Assembly (NCBI RefSeq): GCF_027706725.1
Contig: NZ_JAQFWQ010000040.1
Coordinates: forward strand, 1 to 57,767
Origin: Nocardiopsis endophytica
Lineage (GTDB): Bacteria; Actinomycetota; Actinomycetes; Streptosporangiales; Streptosporangiaceae
Reading direction: 5' to 3'
DNA: 57,767 nt
Each line of letters begins with the position of its first letter. Position 1 is the first letter of the stretch. The notes under the pieces were generated by a model, which was not told the DNA's origin, did not search any database, and saw nothing but the letters and a program-made list of their open reading frames with translations. The translations under genes were made by a program, and so were the position numbers. Shown here one piece after another: positions 27,264 through 35,964 of the stretch.

Positions 27264-27544
27264 GCTGCGGTGGAGAGCACGAGACGCCGTGCAGCGAGGT
27301 GCTCGAGCGGCTGTACGTCTACATCGACGGCGAGCTGGCCGACGCCGGCTGCGAGGAGATCCGGCGGCACCTGGACGAGTGCCGCCCGTGCCTGGAGGAG
27401 TACGGCCTGGAGGAGGCCGTGAAGAAGCTCGTGGCCAAGCACTGCGGGTGCGACCCCGTCCCCGGCGACCTGCGGGGCAAGGTCCTCTCGCGGATCGAGG
27501 CGGCCCGGGTGGACATGCAGTACCGGGAGGGCGCCGCCGAGTAG
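27260..27544 (+). CDS. rsrA: anti-sigma factor RsrA (zinc, redox-sensing)
   Basis: A 94-residue ZAS-family anti-sigma. Residues Cys3, Cys11, Cys31, His37, Cys41 and Cys44 fall at the same positions as I recall for S. coelicolor RsrA, where C11, H37, C41 and C44 bind zinc and a C11-C44 disulfide releases SigR on oxidation. HLDECRPC is the HxxxCxxC core. There are also Cys62 and Cys64 near the C-terminus. Translationally coupled to sigR. Confidence 0.96.
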
Positions 27545-27575
27545 CGGCGGCCTCCGCGGCGCAGCGCGGGGATCA

Positions 27576-27601
27576 GGGGCGGTGCCGTAGGGCGCCGCCC
27601 C
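27576..27601 (+). terminator. terminator after rsrA
   Basis: GGGGCGGTGCC (27576-27586) pairs with GGCGCCGCCCC (27591-27601) around GTAG, with one T.G pair, followed by TTTCG. It starts 32 bp after the rsrA stop. Confidence 0.8.
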
Positions 27602-27964
27602 TTTCGCGTGCCCGCACCGCGCTTTTCGGCCCGCCCCGCCGCCATTCGCGCACCGTCCGGTGATGCGGTCGAAGGGGACACGGAAATGTCGTTTTCGGCC
27701 ATCACGCACGAACTTCGCATATGCGGGGCAATACGTACAGAATGGTAGGCCGCCCGGAGCGACACGCCCGACCGCGGAACGAATTTTCCCACCGGTGCGC
27801 CGACGGGGCCGGTCCGACCCTATTGCCGTGCACCGCGTCACGCTCCGTGACTCTCCGTGGTGATTGCTGGTCGGAGGTAGTGGGAACCGCTGTCCGAAGC
27901 GCGCTGAACGTCGAGGATGTCGCGGGTTCTCCGCCCGGTGCGCCCAATTACTTTGTGTAGTCGC

Positions 27965-28103
27965 GGATTCTCCGAATCGGATTCGTAGTTTCGCATTCTG
28001 AAACGGGCGCGACGGCGGATGCTTACGGTTGGCTCACGGTTCGGTCCGGGGAAATCGGTGCACGAGTGGGGGCCGTTAAACTGGGCGCCATATCGACCGT
28101 AAG
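27965..28103 (+). other. structured, AT-richer leader region before HD-GYP genes
   Basis: The 642-bp interval 27545-28186 has no gene. Its second half shows alternating short repeats (GATTC-TCC-GAATC-G-GATTC at 27966-27984) and a long-range helix CTTACGGT (28022-28029) with ACCGTAAG (28096-28103) enclosing 66 bases that contain further possible stems. This closing-helix layout resembles a cis-regulatory RNA, but the sequence does not match the c-di-GMP-I, c-di-AMP or TPP consensus as I know them. It is a candidate only. Confidence 0.4.
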
Positions 28104-28186
28104 GGGTTGAATTCGCGTGCCGGGTCGCGCCCGGGGCCGGGGAGGGGCGGGGCGCGGCCTGCGGGCACAGGAGGAGGGGGATTTCC

Positions 28187-28273
28187 ATGGCGGGTCTGTT
28201 CGCCGTCGCGCACGAGGTGCTGCTCGCGGCCACGTGGCTGTTCAGCCATGTCAACGGCTGGTCCTGGTGGTAG
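28187..28273 (+). CDS. 28-residue hydrophobic small protein or leader peptide
   Basis: An ATG at 28187 with a strong GGAGGAGGGGG just upstream opens a 28-codon frame: start MAGLFAVAHEVLLAATWL, end FSHVNGWSWW. It is one hydrophobic helix with a Trp-rich end, so it could be a membrane micro-protein or a regulatory uORF. It ends 58 bp before the TTG of the HD-GYP gene. The strong ribosome site and clean stop support translation. No homologue is recalled. Confidence 0.6.
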   Translation: MAGLFAVAHEVLLAATWLFSHVNGWSWW

Positions 28274-28331
28274 AACGGGAACGATGAAATCATGACGGTT
28301 CGGTCGGCAATGGGGCGGGAGGTACCGGGAA

Positions 28332-29696
28332 TTGCGGTCGCTGCCGGTAGCGGCGCGGTTGTACGTCTGCCTCGTCGCCCTGGGCGCCCTCGGGGTGCTG
28401 GTCGCCGGACCCTACGGGGGGATCGACCCGGCCACGCTGCTCCTGCTGGCGGTGCTCTTCGTGGTCGCCGAGTCGATCAGCACCATGGTCGACAGCGGCG
28501 GGGACGGCGGACGGGCGGGCATCTCGCCCAGCTCGTCGGCCTCCCTGGCCGCCGTCGTCCTCGTCGGCCCGGTGGGGGCGGCGGTGGTCGGGCTGTGCTC
28601 GATGCTCGTCGTCTTCCGCCGCCAGAACCTGGTCAAGCGGGTCTTCAACGGCGCCCAGTTCGCCCTGGCCGGGTACGCGGCCGGGCACGCCTTCCTGCTG
28701 TTCGGCGGGCAGATGGGGGTGCCCACCCGTGAGTCGTTCCCGTGGATCGTGCTGCCCTACGTCGGCGCGATCCTGGTGCACAACGCGGTCAACGGGGCGC
28801 TGATCGTCGGGCTCATGCGCGCCCTGGGCGTGCTGGACATCCAGCGCCCCAAGCGGGTGCGCTGGCGCCCGATGGCCACCCTGGAGCTGTCCTCGCTGGG
28901 GTACGGCATGCTCGGCCTGCTCATCGCCGCCATCTGGGGGCTGGTCGGGCCGTTCGCGGTGCTGCTGGTGCTGCTGCCGCTGTTCATCGCCCGCTGGGCC
29001 TTCGACCAGTACATGGCCGAGCAGCGGGCGCACGACGCCACCCTGGCCACCCTGGCCCAGGCGGTGGAGACCAAGGACTACTACACCCGCGGCCACTGCA
29101 TGCGGGTGTCCAAGGCGTCGGCGATGATCGCCCGGGAGCTGGGGCTCAACGCCGAGCGGGTGCACACCATCCGCTACGCCGGGATGCTGCACGACGTCGG
29201 CAAGCTGGGCGTGCCGACCAAGGTGCTGCAGAAGTCGGGGCGGCTGACCGAGGAGGAGTTCGCCGCCATCCAGCTGCACCCCATGCGCGGCTACGAGATC
29301 GTCCGCGAGATCGGCTTCCTCGACGAGGCGCTCGCCGGGATCATGCACCACCACGAGCGGATGGACGGGCGCGGCTACCCGATGGGCCTGGCCGGGGAGG
29401 ACATCCCCGAGTTCGCCCGGATCATCTCGGTCGCCGACGCCTTCGACTGCATGACCTCCACCCGCTCCTACCGCAAGGCCCGCTCCATCGCCGAGGCCGT
29501 CGCCGAGCTGCGCCGCTGCGCCGGCCCGCAGTTCGACCCGCGCATGGTCGACGCGCTCATCGCCGCCGTCGACCGGGACGGCTGGCAGGCGCCCGACGCG
29601 GTGGAGCCGCCCGACGACGACGTCGCCGAGGTGGCCAAGCAGGACCACGACGACCCGAGTGTGCCGCTGCGCGTGGCCGGGGAGGCGGAGCGGTGA
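28332..29696 (+). CDS. membrane HD-GYP domain phosphohydrolase
   Basis: A 454-residue protein. The N-terminal half (about 8-222) has six or seven membrane helices, an MASE-like sensor. The C-terminal part (about 235-430) is an HD-GYP domain with HDVGK (287-291), His255 and the signature HHHERMDGRGYP (339-350), all metal ligands present. Intact HD-GYP domains hydrolyse cyclic di-GMP. The TTG at 28332 is preceded by GGGAGG at nine bases. The stop overlaps the next gene by four bases, a likely two-gene operon. Confidence 0.92.
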   Translation: MRSLPVAARLYVCLVALGALGVLVAGPYGGIDPATLLLLAVLFVVAESISTMVDSGGDGGRAGISPSSSASLAAVVLVGPVGAAVVGLCSMLVVFRRQNLVKRVFNGAQFALAGYAAGHAFLLFGGQMGVPTRESFPWIVLPYVGAILVHNAVNGALIVGLMRALGVLDIQRPKRVRWRPMATLELSSLGYGMLGLLIAAIWGLVGPFAVLLVLLPLFIARWAFDQYMAEQRAHDATLATLAQAVETKDYYTRGHCMRVSKASAMIARELGLNAERVHTIRYAGMLHDVGKLGVPTKVLQKSGRLTEEEFAAIQLHPMRGYEIVREIGFLDEALAGIMHHHERMDGRGYPMGLAGEDIPEFARIISVADAFDCMTSTRSYRKARSIAEAVAELRRCAGPQFDPRMVDALIAAVDRDGWQAPDAVEPPDDDVAEVAKQDHDDPSVPLRVAGEAER

Positions 29697-30994
29697 CGGT
29701 CATGGGGACGGCCTCGGCGGCCTCCGCCGGGCGGGGCACGGTCCCGCCGCGCATCGACCACACCCGGATGTGGCTCATCGCCGGGGCGTGCGTGTGCGCA
29801 GCCGCCGCCCTGGTGTGGACGCTGGCCGAGGGGTTCGTCGAGCCGCACTCCGCCCTGGCCTTCGGGGTGCTCATCGCGGTCGGGGAGATCGCCCGCATCA
29901 CCCTGCCCGGTCACCGGGAGGTGGCGCCCATCGCCTCGGCCGGGGCCATCGGGTACGCGGTGCTGTCGGACGTGGGCGGCACCGTGGTGCACCACCCGGC
30001 CCAGCAGGTCGGCGCGGTGGTGGCGCTGGGCCTGGCCGTGGGCGAGCTGCCGCACCTGGCGGTGGGGCGCGGCCCGCGCTGGAGCGACCTGTCCCGCCGG
30101 TTCCTGGCCCCGGTGGCGGTGGCCGCGGTCTTCCGGCCCTTCGCCGACGTGCTCGCGCCGACCCCCGGCGACTGGGGCGTCGTGCTGGCGGTGATGGCCG
30201 GGCTGGTCATCGCCGCGTGGACGCTGGACGCCGCGCTCGCGGCGGCGATCCGCGCCGAGCGGCTGCGCACCCGCTTCACCGTGGCGCTGCGCGACGAGGT
30301 GCGCGCCCAGTTCGGGATCGGCATGGCCATCGGCGCCTCGGGCATCCTGATCACCCTGGCCACCACGGTGACCGGGCTGGTGGGGCTGCTGGTGTTCACC
30401 GCGCCGCTGCTGGTGACCCAGGTGGCGTTCCGCCGGTTCGCCGACATCCGGCTGACCTACCTGCAGACGGTGCGGGCGCTGTCCCGGGTGACCGAGGTGG
30501 GCGGCTACGTGGAGACCGGCCACTCGCGCCGGGTGAGCCGCCTGGCCTCCGCGGTCGGCTGCGAGCTGGGCATGCGCGAGTCGGAGCTGCGGGAGCTGGA
30601 GTACGCGGCGCTGATGCACGACATCGGCCAGCTCTCGCTGCGCGACCCGATCGCCAGCGGGGCCACCGTGCTGGCCTCCCCCCGCGAGCAGCGGCGCATC
30701 GCCGAGCTGGGCTCGGCGGTGATCCGCGAGACCGGGGTGCTGGACGGGGTGGCCGAGCTGGTGCGGCGCCAGTGCGAGGGCTGCCGCGGCGACGGCGGGG
30801 ACGGCCCGCCGCCGCTGGGGAGCAGGATCATCAAGGTCGCCAACGCCTTCGACGACCTGGTGGGCGACTCCGGCGACCCGGACCGCACCGAGGCCGTCCT
30901 GGAGCGGCTGCGCATGGACGCGGGCGAGGAGTACGACCCGGTGGTCGTCGAGGCCGCCTCCCGCGTCCTCACCCGCCCCGAGGCCCGCTGGTAG
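29693..30994 (+). CDS. membrane protein with degenerate HD domain
   Basis: A 433-residue paralogue-like partner of the upstream gene. Several membrane helices (about 26-245) are followed by an HD domain with MHDIGQL (HD at 309-310) and His277. The GYP signature HHExxDGxGYP is absent; instead VRRQCEGCRGDGGDG stands there, with a CxxC pair. It may bind rather than hydrolyse nucleotide, or bind a metal through the cysteines. GTG at 29693 overlaps the preceding stop (GTGA); an ATG at 29702 is an alternative. Confidence 0.85.
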   Translation: MTVMGTASAASAGRGTVPPRIDHTRMWLIAGACVCAAAALVWTLAEGFVEPHSALAFGVLIAVGEIARITLPGHREVAPIASAGAIGYAVLSDVGGTVVHHPAQQVGAVVALGLAVGELPHLAVGRGPRWSDLSRRFLAPVAVAAVFRPFADVLAPTPGDWGVVLAVMAGLVIAAWTLDAALAAAIRAERLRTRFTVALRDEVRAQFGIGMAIGASGILITLATTVTGLVGLLVFTAPLLVTQVAFRRFADIRLTYLQTVRALSRVTEVGGYVETGHSRRVSRLASAVGCELGMRESELRELEYAALMHDIGQLSLRDPIASGATVLASPREQRRIAELGSAVIRETGVLDGVAELVRRQCEGCRGDGGDGPPPLGSRIIKVANAFDDLVGDSGDPDRTEAVLERLRMDAGEEYDPVVVEAASRVLTRPEARW

Positions 30995-31016
30995 GGGCCT
31001 ACGCCCCCCCTGTGCC

Positions 31017-31079
31017 GATGATCTCGGGAGAATGGACGCTAAAACCGCGCTTGTAGGGGCGTTTTTCCCGAGATCAACG
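31017..31079. repeat. hairpin element, family copy 2
   Basis: A 63-bp imperfect inverted repeat between convergent genes. The arms are GATGATCTCGGGA (from 31017) and TCCCGAGATCAAC (to 31078), with one unpaired position. The interior GACGCTAAAACCG...GTAGGGGCG is the reverse complement of that in the copy at 35965-36028, so these two are the same element in opposite orientation. Probably a bidirectional terminator or a small non-coding element. Confidence 0.8.
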
Positions 31080-31098
31080 TGGGGCGCGCGGCCGGGGG

Positions 31099-31524
31099 TC
31101 AGTCTCCGGCGGAGGCGATGAAGCGCTCGCGGTCGACCACGACGCGCTCGACGGTGCCGCCCGCGACGGCGCGGCCGTCCGAGCCCTCGGATCCGGCCGG
31201 GTTCCGGTCGAGCTGGACCACGGCCACCTCGAACACCAGCCGCTTGCCGTCGGCCTCGGTCAGCACCGCGTCGGCGCGCACCCGGGCCCCGGCCGGGGTC
31301 GGGGCGGTGTGGCGCAGCTCCACCCGGGTGCCGACGGTCGTGCGGCCCGGCTCCAGGGCGCCCTCCAGGGCCGCCACGGTGGCCTCCTCGGCCAGGGCCA
31401 GCACCCGCGGGGTGCCGAGCACGGGCACGTCCCCGCTGCCCAGCGCGGCGGCGGTGTCGCCCGGTCCGACGGTCGTCTCCACGCGCCCGCGCGCTCCGGG
31501 GCGCGGCTCCGTGATGTCGCTCAT
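31099..31524 (-). CDS. thioesterase family protein (FlK-like hot-dog fold)
   Basis: A 141-residue hot-dog fold protein. GTPRVLALAEEATVAALEGALEPGRTTVGTRVELRHTAP and GKRLVFEVAVVQ match fluoroacetyl-CoA-thioesterase-like proteins, which hydrolyse acyl-CoA thioesters. The conserved Thr/Glu/His catalytic residues of FlK correspond to positions around T39, E47 and H73, but I cannot verify the alignment. Its C-terminus is convergent with the HD genes across the hairpin element. Confidence 0.8.
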   Translation of the reverse strand: MSDITEPRPGARGRVETTVGPGDTAAALGSGDVPVLGTPRVLALAEEATVAALEGALEPGRTTVGTRVELRHTAPTPAGARVRADAVLTEADGKRLVFEVAVVQLDRNPAGSEGSDGRAVAGGTVERVVVDRERFIASAGD

Positions 31525-31642
31525 GGCCTCCGAACCTACCGGGGGGGGGCGCCGGGCGCGGGACCGGCCGGACGAAACGGCCCCGCGCCCGGCGCGCCTC
31601 CGTCAGGGTTCCTTCCCCCTCCGGCGCCGCTGAGACCTCCAT

Positions 31643-31712
31643 CCCCGTTGATCTCGGGGAAGTCGGGCTTGAGCGAGCCCTCATAAGCCCGACTTCCCCG
31701 AGATCAACGGGG
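31643..31712. repeat. hairpin element, family copy 3 (perfect 28-bp arms)
   Basis: Bases 31643-31670 are the exact reverse complement of 31685-31712, a 28-bp stem around a 14-base loop. The arms begin CCCCGTTGATCTCGGGG and continue AAGTCGGGCTT. It lies 32 bp downstream of the minus-strand ThDP enzyme gene stop and is by far the longest perfect palindrome in the window. Confidence 0.9.
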
Positions 31713-31743
31713 GAAGGGCCGGGCCGGGGACCACTGGCAGGAC

Positions 31744-33405
31744 TTAGACGCCCATCGTCTTGCGCGGGTACACGTTGTCCGGGTCGGTGGCGATGTTGAC
31801 CATGTACGGCACCCCGGAGTCGAAGGCGCGGCGCAGCGCCGGGCCGATCTCCCCGGGGTCGGTCACCAGCTCACCGCCGCCGCCCAGCGCGCGCACGACC
31901 TCGTCGTAGCGGGTCTGCGGGGACAGCTCGGCGGCCACGTCGTAGCCGTAGAGCATCTGCATCGGCGCCTTCTCCAGGCCCCAGATGCCGTTGTTCCCGC
32001 ACACCATCACCACCGGGAGCCGGTGCCGGACCAGGGTGTCCACGTCCATCAGGGAGAACCCGGCGGCCCCGTCCCCGAACAGCGTCACCACCTGCGAGGA
32101 GGGCCGGGACAGGCGGGCGGCGATCGCGTAGCCCATGCCGGTGCCCAGGCAGCCGTAGGGGCCCGGGTCCATCCAGTTGCCGGGGCGCTTGGGCTCGATG
32201 TACTTGCCCGCGTAGGACACGAAGTCCCCGCCGTCGCCGATCACCACCGCGTCGTCGTCCAGGATCCGGTTCAGCTCGCCGTAGATGCGCGCCGGGTGGA
32301 TCGGGTCGCTCGTGCTGGCCAGCACCTCGGTGTCGGAGGAGGCGGCCTCCGCGGCGGCGCGGGAGATCCGCTCGGCCCACTCGGCGGCCTCGGGGCGCGG
32401 CTTGGCCTCGGCGGCGATGCCGCGCAGCAGCGCGCCCAGGTCACCGGAGGCGGAGGCGGCGAGGGTGAGGTGCTCCGCGACCTGCCCGGCAGAGTCGGCC
32501 AGGTGGACCACCTTCGCCAGGGGCGCCCCGTCCTTGCCGCCGAACAGCCCGTGCCCCAGCCGGAAGTCGAGCGGGGTGCCGGCCACGACCACCAGGTCGG
32601 CGCCGCCGAACGCCGCCCCGCGCGCGCGGTTGGCCAGCAGCCGGTGCCCGCCGGGCAGCAGCCCGCGCCCCTGGCCGTTGGTGACGACCGGGACGCCCAG
32701 CTCCTCGGCGGCCTCCAGGGCGGCCGCCTCGGCGCCGTCCAGCCACACGTCGCCGCCGAGCACCAGGACCGGGCGCTCGGCCTCCGACAGCAGCCGCGCC
32801 ACCCGCGTCACCTCCCCGGGGTCGGGGGAGCGGTCGGGCGCCGGCGCCCCGCCCTCCAGCACGACCTCGGCCTGGTCGTACAGCTTGTCCATGGGGACGT
32901 CCAGGAAGACCGGGCCGCGGTGGGCGCCGTTGGCGGCGGTGAACGCCTCGTCCACGGCCGAGGCGATGGCGCCGGTCTCGTGCACGGTCCACGCGCGCTT
33001 GGTGACGGTCTCGAAGAGCGGCGGCTGGTCGAGCTCCTGCAGCAGGCCCTGGCCCCACCGGGCGTCCGGGGCCCGCCCGCCGACCAGCACCAGGGGTGAT
33101 CCGCTGAACCGGGCGGTGGCCACCCCGCTGACCGCGTTGGTGACCCCCGGCCCGGCGGTGACCACGGCCAGGCCGGCGCGCCGGGTGAGCTTGCCGACCC
33201 CTTCGGCGGCGAACACGGCGGTCTGCTCGTGCCGCACGTCCAGCAGCCGCATCACGGGTTCGGGCTTGACCGCCGCGTCGTAGAGGGGGAACACGTGCCC
33301 GCCGCTGAGCGTGAACATGGTGTCCACGCCGTGGTGGCGGGCGGCGGCGACGGCGTGCGCGCCGCCGTGTCCGCCGACGGGGCCGGTGAAGGGGGCCGTT
33401 TCCAT
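31744..33405 (-). CDS. thiamine-diphosphate enzyme, acetolactate synthase-like
   Basis: A 553-residue ThDP enzyme. The activating glutamate lies in RHEQTAVFAAEG (about 58-69), and the cofactor motif is GDGAAGFSLMDVDTLVRHRLPVVMVCGNN. The three-domain order (Pyr, central, PP) is complete. The sequence is closer to acetolactate synthase/2-hydroxyacyl-CoA lyase-type proteins than to the biosynthetic IlvB with its regulatory partner, and no ilvN follows. The substrate is therefore open. A GntR regulator gene lies upstream on the same strand. Confidence 0.85.
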   Translation of the reverse strand: METAPFTGPVGGHGGAHAVAAARHHGVDTMFTLSGGHVFPLYDAAVKPEPVMRLLDVRHEQTAVFAAEGVGKLTRRAGLAVVTAGPGVTNAVSGVATARFSGSPLVLVGGRAPDARWGQGLLQELDQPPLFETVTKRAWTVHETGAIASAVDEAFTAANGAHRGPVFLDVPMDKLYDQAEVVLEGGAPAPDRSPDPGEVTRVARLLSEAERPVLVLGGDVWLDGAEAAALEAAEELGVPVVTNGQGRGLLPGGHRLLANRARGAAFGGADLVVVAGTPLDFRLGHGLFGGKDGAPLAKVVHLADSAGQVAEHLTLAASASGDLGALLRGIAAEAKPRPEAAEWAERISRAAAEAASSDTEVLASTSDPIHPARIYGELNRILDDDAVVIGDGGDFVSYAGKYIEPKRPGNWMDPGPYGCLGTGMGYAIAARLSRPSSQVVTLFGDGAAGFSLMDVDTLVRHRLPVVMVCGNNGIWGLEKAPMQMLYGYDVAAELSPQTRYDEVVRALGGGGELVTDPGEIGPALRRAFDSGVPYMVNIATDPDNVYPRKTMGV

Positions 33406-33456
33406 GGGGAGCCTCGCTGTCCTGGTGCTCGCTGGGGTCGGGAGAACGCGAAACTT

Positions 33457-33466
33457 ACTCGCGAGT
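33457..33466. promoter_or_regulatory. ACTCGCGAGT palindrome before the ThDP enzyme gene
   Basis: A perfect 10-bp palindrome lies 52-61 bp before the start of the ThDP enzyme gene, inside an AT-rich stretch next to TTTGACT on the minus strand. It is a candidate operator for the neighbouring GntR protein or another regulator. Confidence 0.4.
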
Positions 33467-33549
33467 CAAATAGCACCGTAGTGATTCCGGTCGCACCGGG
33501 ACAAGAGGGCGCGGCGGGCGGCCCGCCGGATGGTCCGCCGGGCGCCCGG

Positions 33550-34293
33550 TCACCACTCCTCGGGCGGGCGCAGCCGGGTGACGAACTTGTACCGGTCGCC
33601 CCGGTACAGCGAGCGCACCCACTCCACCGGGTTGCCCTCGTTGTCGAAGCTGTGCTGGCAGTGCAGCACCAGCGGAAGGCCCACGTCCACGCCGAGCAGC
33701 CGCGCCTCGTCCGGGGTGGCCAGCACCGTCTCGATGGTCGCCTCGGCCTCGGCCAGGCGCACGTCGTAGGCGCTGGCCAGCGCCTCGTACAGGGAGGCGT
33801 ACCGGTCGAGCTGGCGGCGCAGGCCCGGGAAGCGGCGGGCGGCCAGGTGCGCGGTCTCCACCGCCATCGGCTCGCCGTTGGCCAGGCGCAGCCGCTCGAT
33901 GCGCAGCACCCGCCCGCCGGAGCGGATCGCCAGCAGCTCGGCCAGCTGCTCATCGGCGTTGATGTAGCTGACGTCCAGGATGCGGGTGGCCGGGTGCAGG
34001 CCGTGGGCGCGCATCTCCTGCGTGTAGCTCTGCAGCCGGAGCATCTGGGCGACCTTCGGCTTGGCGACGAACGTCCCCTTGCCCTGGATGCGCAGCAGCC
34101 GCCCCTCGACCACCATCTCGGTCAGCGCCTGGCGCACCGTGGTGCGCGAGGTGCCGAACTGCGCGGCCAGCGCGCGCTCGGGCGGCACCGGGTTGCCCGC
34201 GGGCATGGTCTCGATCAGCTCCAAGAGCTGTTTCTTGACCTGGTAGTACTTGGGGACCCGGGGGTCATCCCGGACCGTTCGCTGACCCGTCAC
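33550..34293 (-). CDS. GntR/HutC family regulator (DasR-like)
   Basis: A 247-residue regulator with an N-terminal GntR winged helix (about 14-80; [38 protein letters not shown]) and a C-terminal UTRA ligand domain (about 95-245; [33 protein letters not shown]...). This is the architecture of DasR, which senses amino-sugar phosphates, but the ligand is uncertain. The GTG has GGAGGAG just before it. It is divergent from pdtaS, with palindromic sites between them. Confidence 0.88.
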   Translation of the reverse strand: MTGQRTVRDDPRVPKYYQVKKQLLELIETMPAGNPVPPERALAAQFGTSRTTVRQALTEMVVEGRLLRIQGKGTFVAKPKVAQMLRLQSYTQEMRAHGLHPATRILDVSYINADEQLAELLAIRSGGRVLRIERLRLANGEPMAVETAHLAARRFPGLRRQLDRYASLYEALASAYDVRLAEAEATIETVLATPDEARLLGVDVGLPLVLHCQHSFDNEGNPVEWVRSLYRGDRYKFVTRLRPPEEW

Positions 34294-34335
34294 GTCCGTC
34301 TCCTCCACCCGCCGTCGCGGTGCGCCTGGCCCCAT

Positions 34336-34353
34336 TGGTGTGGACCACTGGTC
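34336..34353. promoter_or_regulatory. overlapping TGGT/ACCA and GACCA/TGGTC palindromes
   Basis: TGGT-GTGG-ACCA (34336-34347) overlaps GACCA-C-TGGTC (34343-34353), 43-60 bp before the GntR start and 46-63 bp before pdtaS. The half-sites are those of HutC/DasR-type boxes (TGGTC...GACCA), so this is likely the autoregulatory operator of the adjacent GntR protein. Confidence 0.5.
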
Positions 34354-34398
34354 GAGTTCGTCCAACGAGTATGCCCGCACTCGTGGGATGATCTGTGT

Positions 34399-35949
34399 GT
34401 GCCTCACCTCAGCGACCTCATCCGACGCTATACGTCGCTCAAGACCGCGGACCTGGAGTGGCTGCACTCCCTGGTCTCGGACTGGCAGCTGCTGGCCGAC
34501 CTGTCCTTCGCCGACCTGGTGCTCTGGGTCCGCCTGCGGGACGGCTCCGGCTGGGTCGCCGTCTCCCAGATGCGCCCCACCACCGGCCCCACCGCCTTCC
34601 AGGACGACCTGGTGGAGGCGGTGCTCCCGGACGAGGTGGGCGGCGTGGCCGACGAGGGCGAGCGCATCCGGATGGCCTCCCGCCTGGCGCTGATCGACCG
34701 CGCCTGGTCCGAGGGGCGGATCTGCCGCGAGGGCGACCCGGACTGGTCGGGCGGGGTCCCGGTGCGCGAGGAGACCATCCCGGTGCGCCGCCAGGGCAAG
34801 CTCATCGGGGTGATCCAGCGCAGCACCAACCTCAGCTCCGCGCGCACCCCCAGCCGCCTGGAGCTGACCTACCTGCAGAGCGCCAGCGACCTGGCGCAGA
34901 TGATCGCCGAGGGCGCCTTCCCCTTCAGCGACCAGGGGCCGCTCATGGTGCGCTCGCCGCGGGTCGGCGACGGCCTGCTCCGCCTCGACCGGGACGGGGA
35001 GGTCGTCTACGCCAGCCCCAACGCGCTGTCGGCCTACCGCAGGCTGGGGCTCACCGCCGACCTGGTGGGGGCCCGCCTGGCCCGCACCACGCTGGACCTG
35101 GCCGCCGCCGGGGACGCCCGGGACGAGTCGCTCACCTGGACCGCCGGGGGCCGGGTGCCGCAGGAGTCGGAGGTGGAGGCGCGCGGCTCCACCGTGCAGC
35201 TGCGCGCCATCCCGCTGATCACCGAGGGGGTGCGCATCGGCGCCCTGGTGATGGTGCGGGACGTGACCGAGCTGCGCCGCCGCGAGCGCGAGCTGATGAC
35301 CAAGGACGCCACCATCCGGGAGATCCACCACCGGGTGAAGAACAACCTGCAGACGGTGGCCGCGCTGCTGCGGCTGCAGTCCCGCCGCCTCGACAGCACC
35401 GAGGGGCAGGCCGCCCTGGACGAGGCGGTGCGCAGGGTCGGCTCGATCGCGATCGTGCACGAGATGCTCTCGCACACCCCCGACGAGATCGTGGATTTCG
35501 ACGATATCGCCGACCGGGTGATCGAGATGGCCGCCGAGGTCTCCTCGACCGAGGCGCACGTGACCCCGCACCGGGTGGGCCACTTCGGGCTGCTGTCGGC
35601 GCTGGTGGCCACCCCGCTGTCGATGGTGCTGACCGAGCTGGTGCAGAACGCGGTGGAGCACGGGCTGGGGTACGGTCCGGGGTCGATCGAGGTGCGGGTG
35701 CGGCGCGAGGACGCCCCGCCCGGGGCCGAGGAGGCCTCCGGCCGGGTGTTCATCGAGGTCACCGACGACGGCGGGGGGCTGCCCGCCGACTTCGACATCG
35801 AGGGCAGCAACAGCCTGGGGCTGCAGATCGTGCGCACCCTGGTGGTGGCCGAGCTCGGCGGCCACCTGGAGATCAAGCCGCGCGACGACGGGGGCACGGC
35901 GGTGGCGATCGAGCTGCCGGTCGACGCGGCCGTCGAACAGACGCCCTGA
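34399..35949 (+). CDS. pdtaS: sensor histidine kinase PdtaS-like
   Basis: A 516-residue cytosolic histidine kinase. The N-terminus (about 15-165) is a GAF-type sensor, followed by a PAS-like domain (about 190-295). The HisKA_2 phosphoacceptor is in [23 protein letters not shown] (about 310-332). The ATPase region carries [12 protein letters not shown] (N box) and [10 protein letters not shown] (G box). This matches the PdtaS family, which signals to the RNA-binding antiterminator PdtaR. No pdtaR lies in the window. The neighbour whiB1 is also beside pdtaS in Mycobacterium tuberculosis. A GTG start without a ribosome site suggests a leaderless message. Confidence 0.9.
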   Translation: MPHLSDLIRRYTSLKTADLEWLHSLVSDWQLLADLSFADLVLWVRLRDGSGWVAVSQMRPTTGPTAFQDDLVEAVLPDEVGGVADEGERIRMASRLALIDRAWSEGRICREGDPDWSGGVPVREETIPVRRQGKLIGVIQRSTNLSSARTPSRLELTYLQSASDLAQMIAEGAFPFSDQGPLMVRSPRVGDGLLRLDRDGEVVYASPNALSAYRRLGLTADLVGARLARTTLDLAAAGDARDESLTWTAGGRVPQESEVEARGSTVQLRAIPLITEGVRIGALVMVRDVTELRRRERELMTKDATIREIHHRVKNNLQTVAALLRLQSRRLDSTEGQAALDEAVRRVGSIAIVHEMLSHTPDEIVDFDDIADRVIEMAAEVSSTEAHVTPHRVGHFGLLSALVATPLSMVLTELVQNAVEHGLGYGPGSIEVRVRREDAPPGAEEASGRVFIEVTDDGGGLPADFDIEGSNSLGLQIVRTLVVAELGGHLEIKPRDDGGTAVAIELPVDAAVEQTP

Positions 35950-35964
35950 CCCGGCCGCCCCCCG

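Noticed and set aside
28022-28103. c-di-GMP-I (GEMM) riboswitch
   Set aside because: The conserved GCAAACC and ACGCAAAGC blocks are absent. Kept only as an unassigned structured leader.
31744-33405. Biosynthetic acetolactate synthase (ilvB)
   Set aside because: No ilvN or ilvC follows and the sequence resembles catabolic ThDP lyases, so no ilvB symbol is given.
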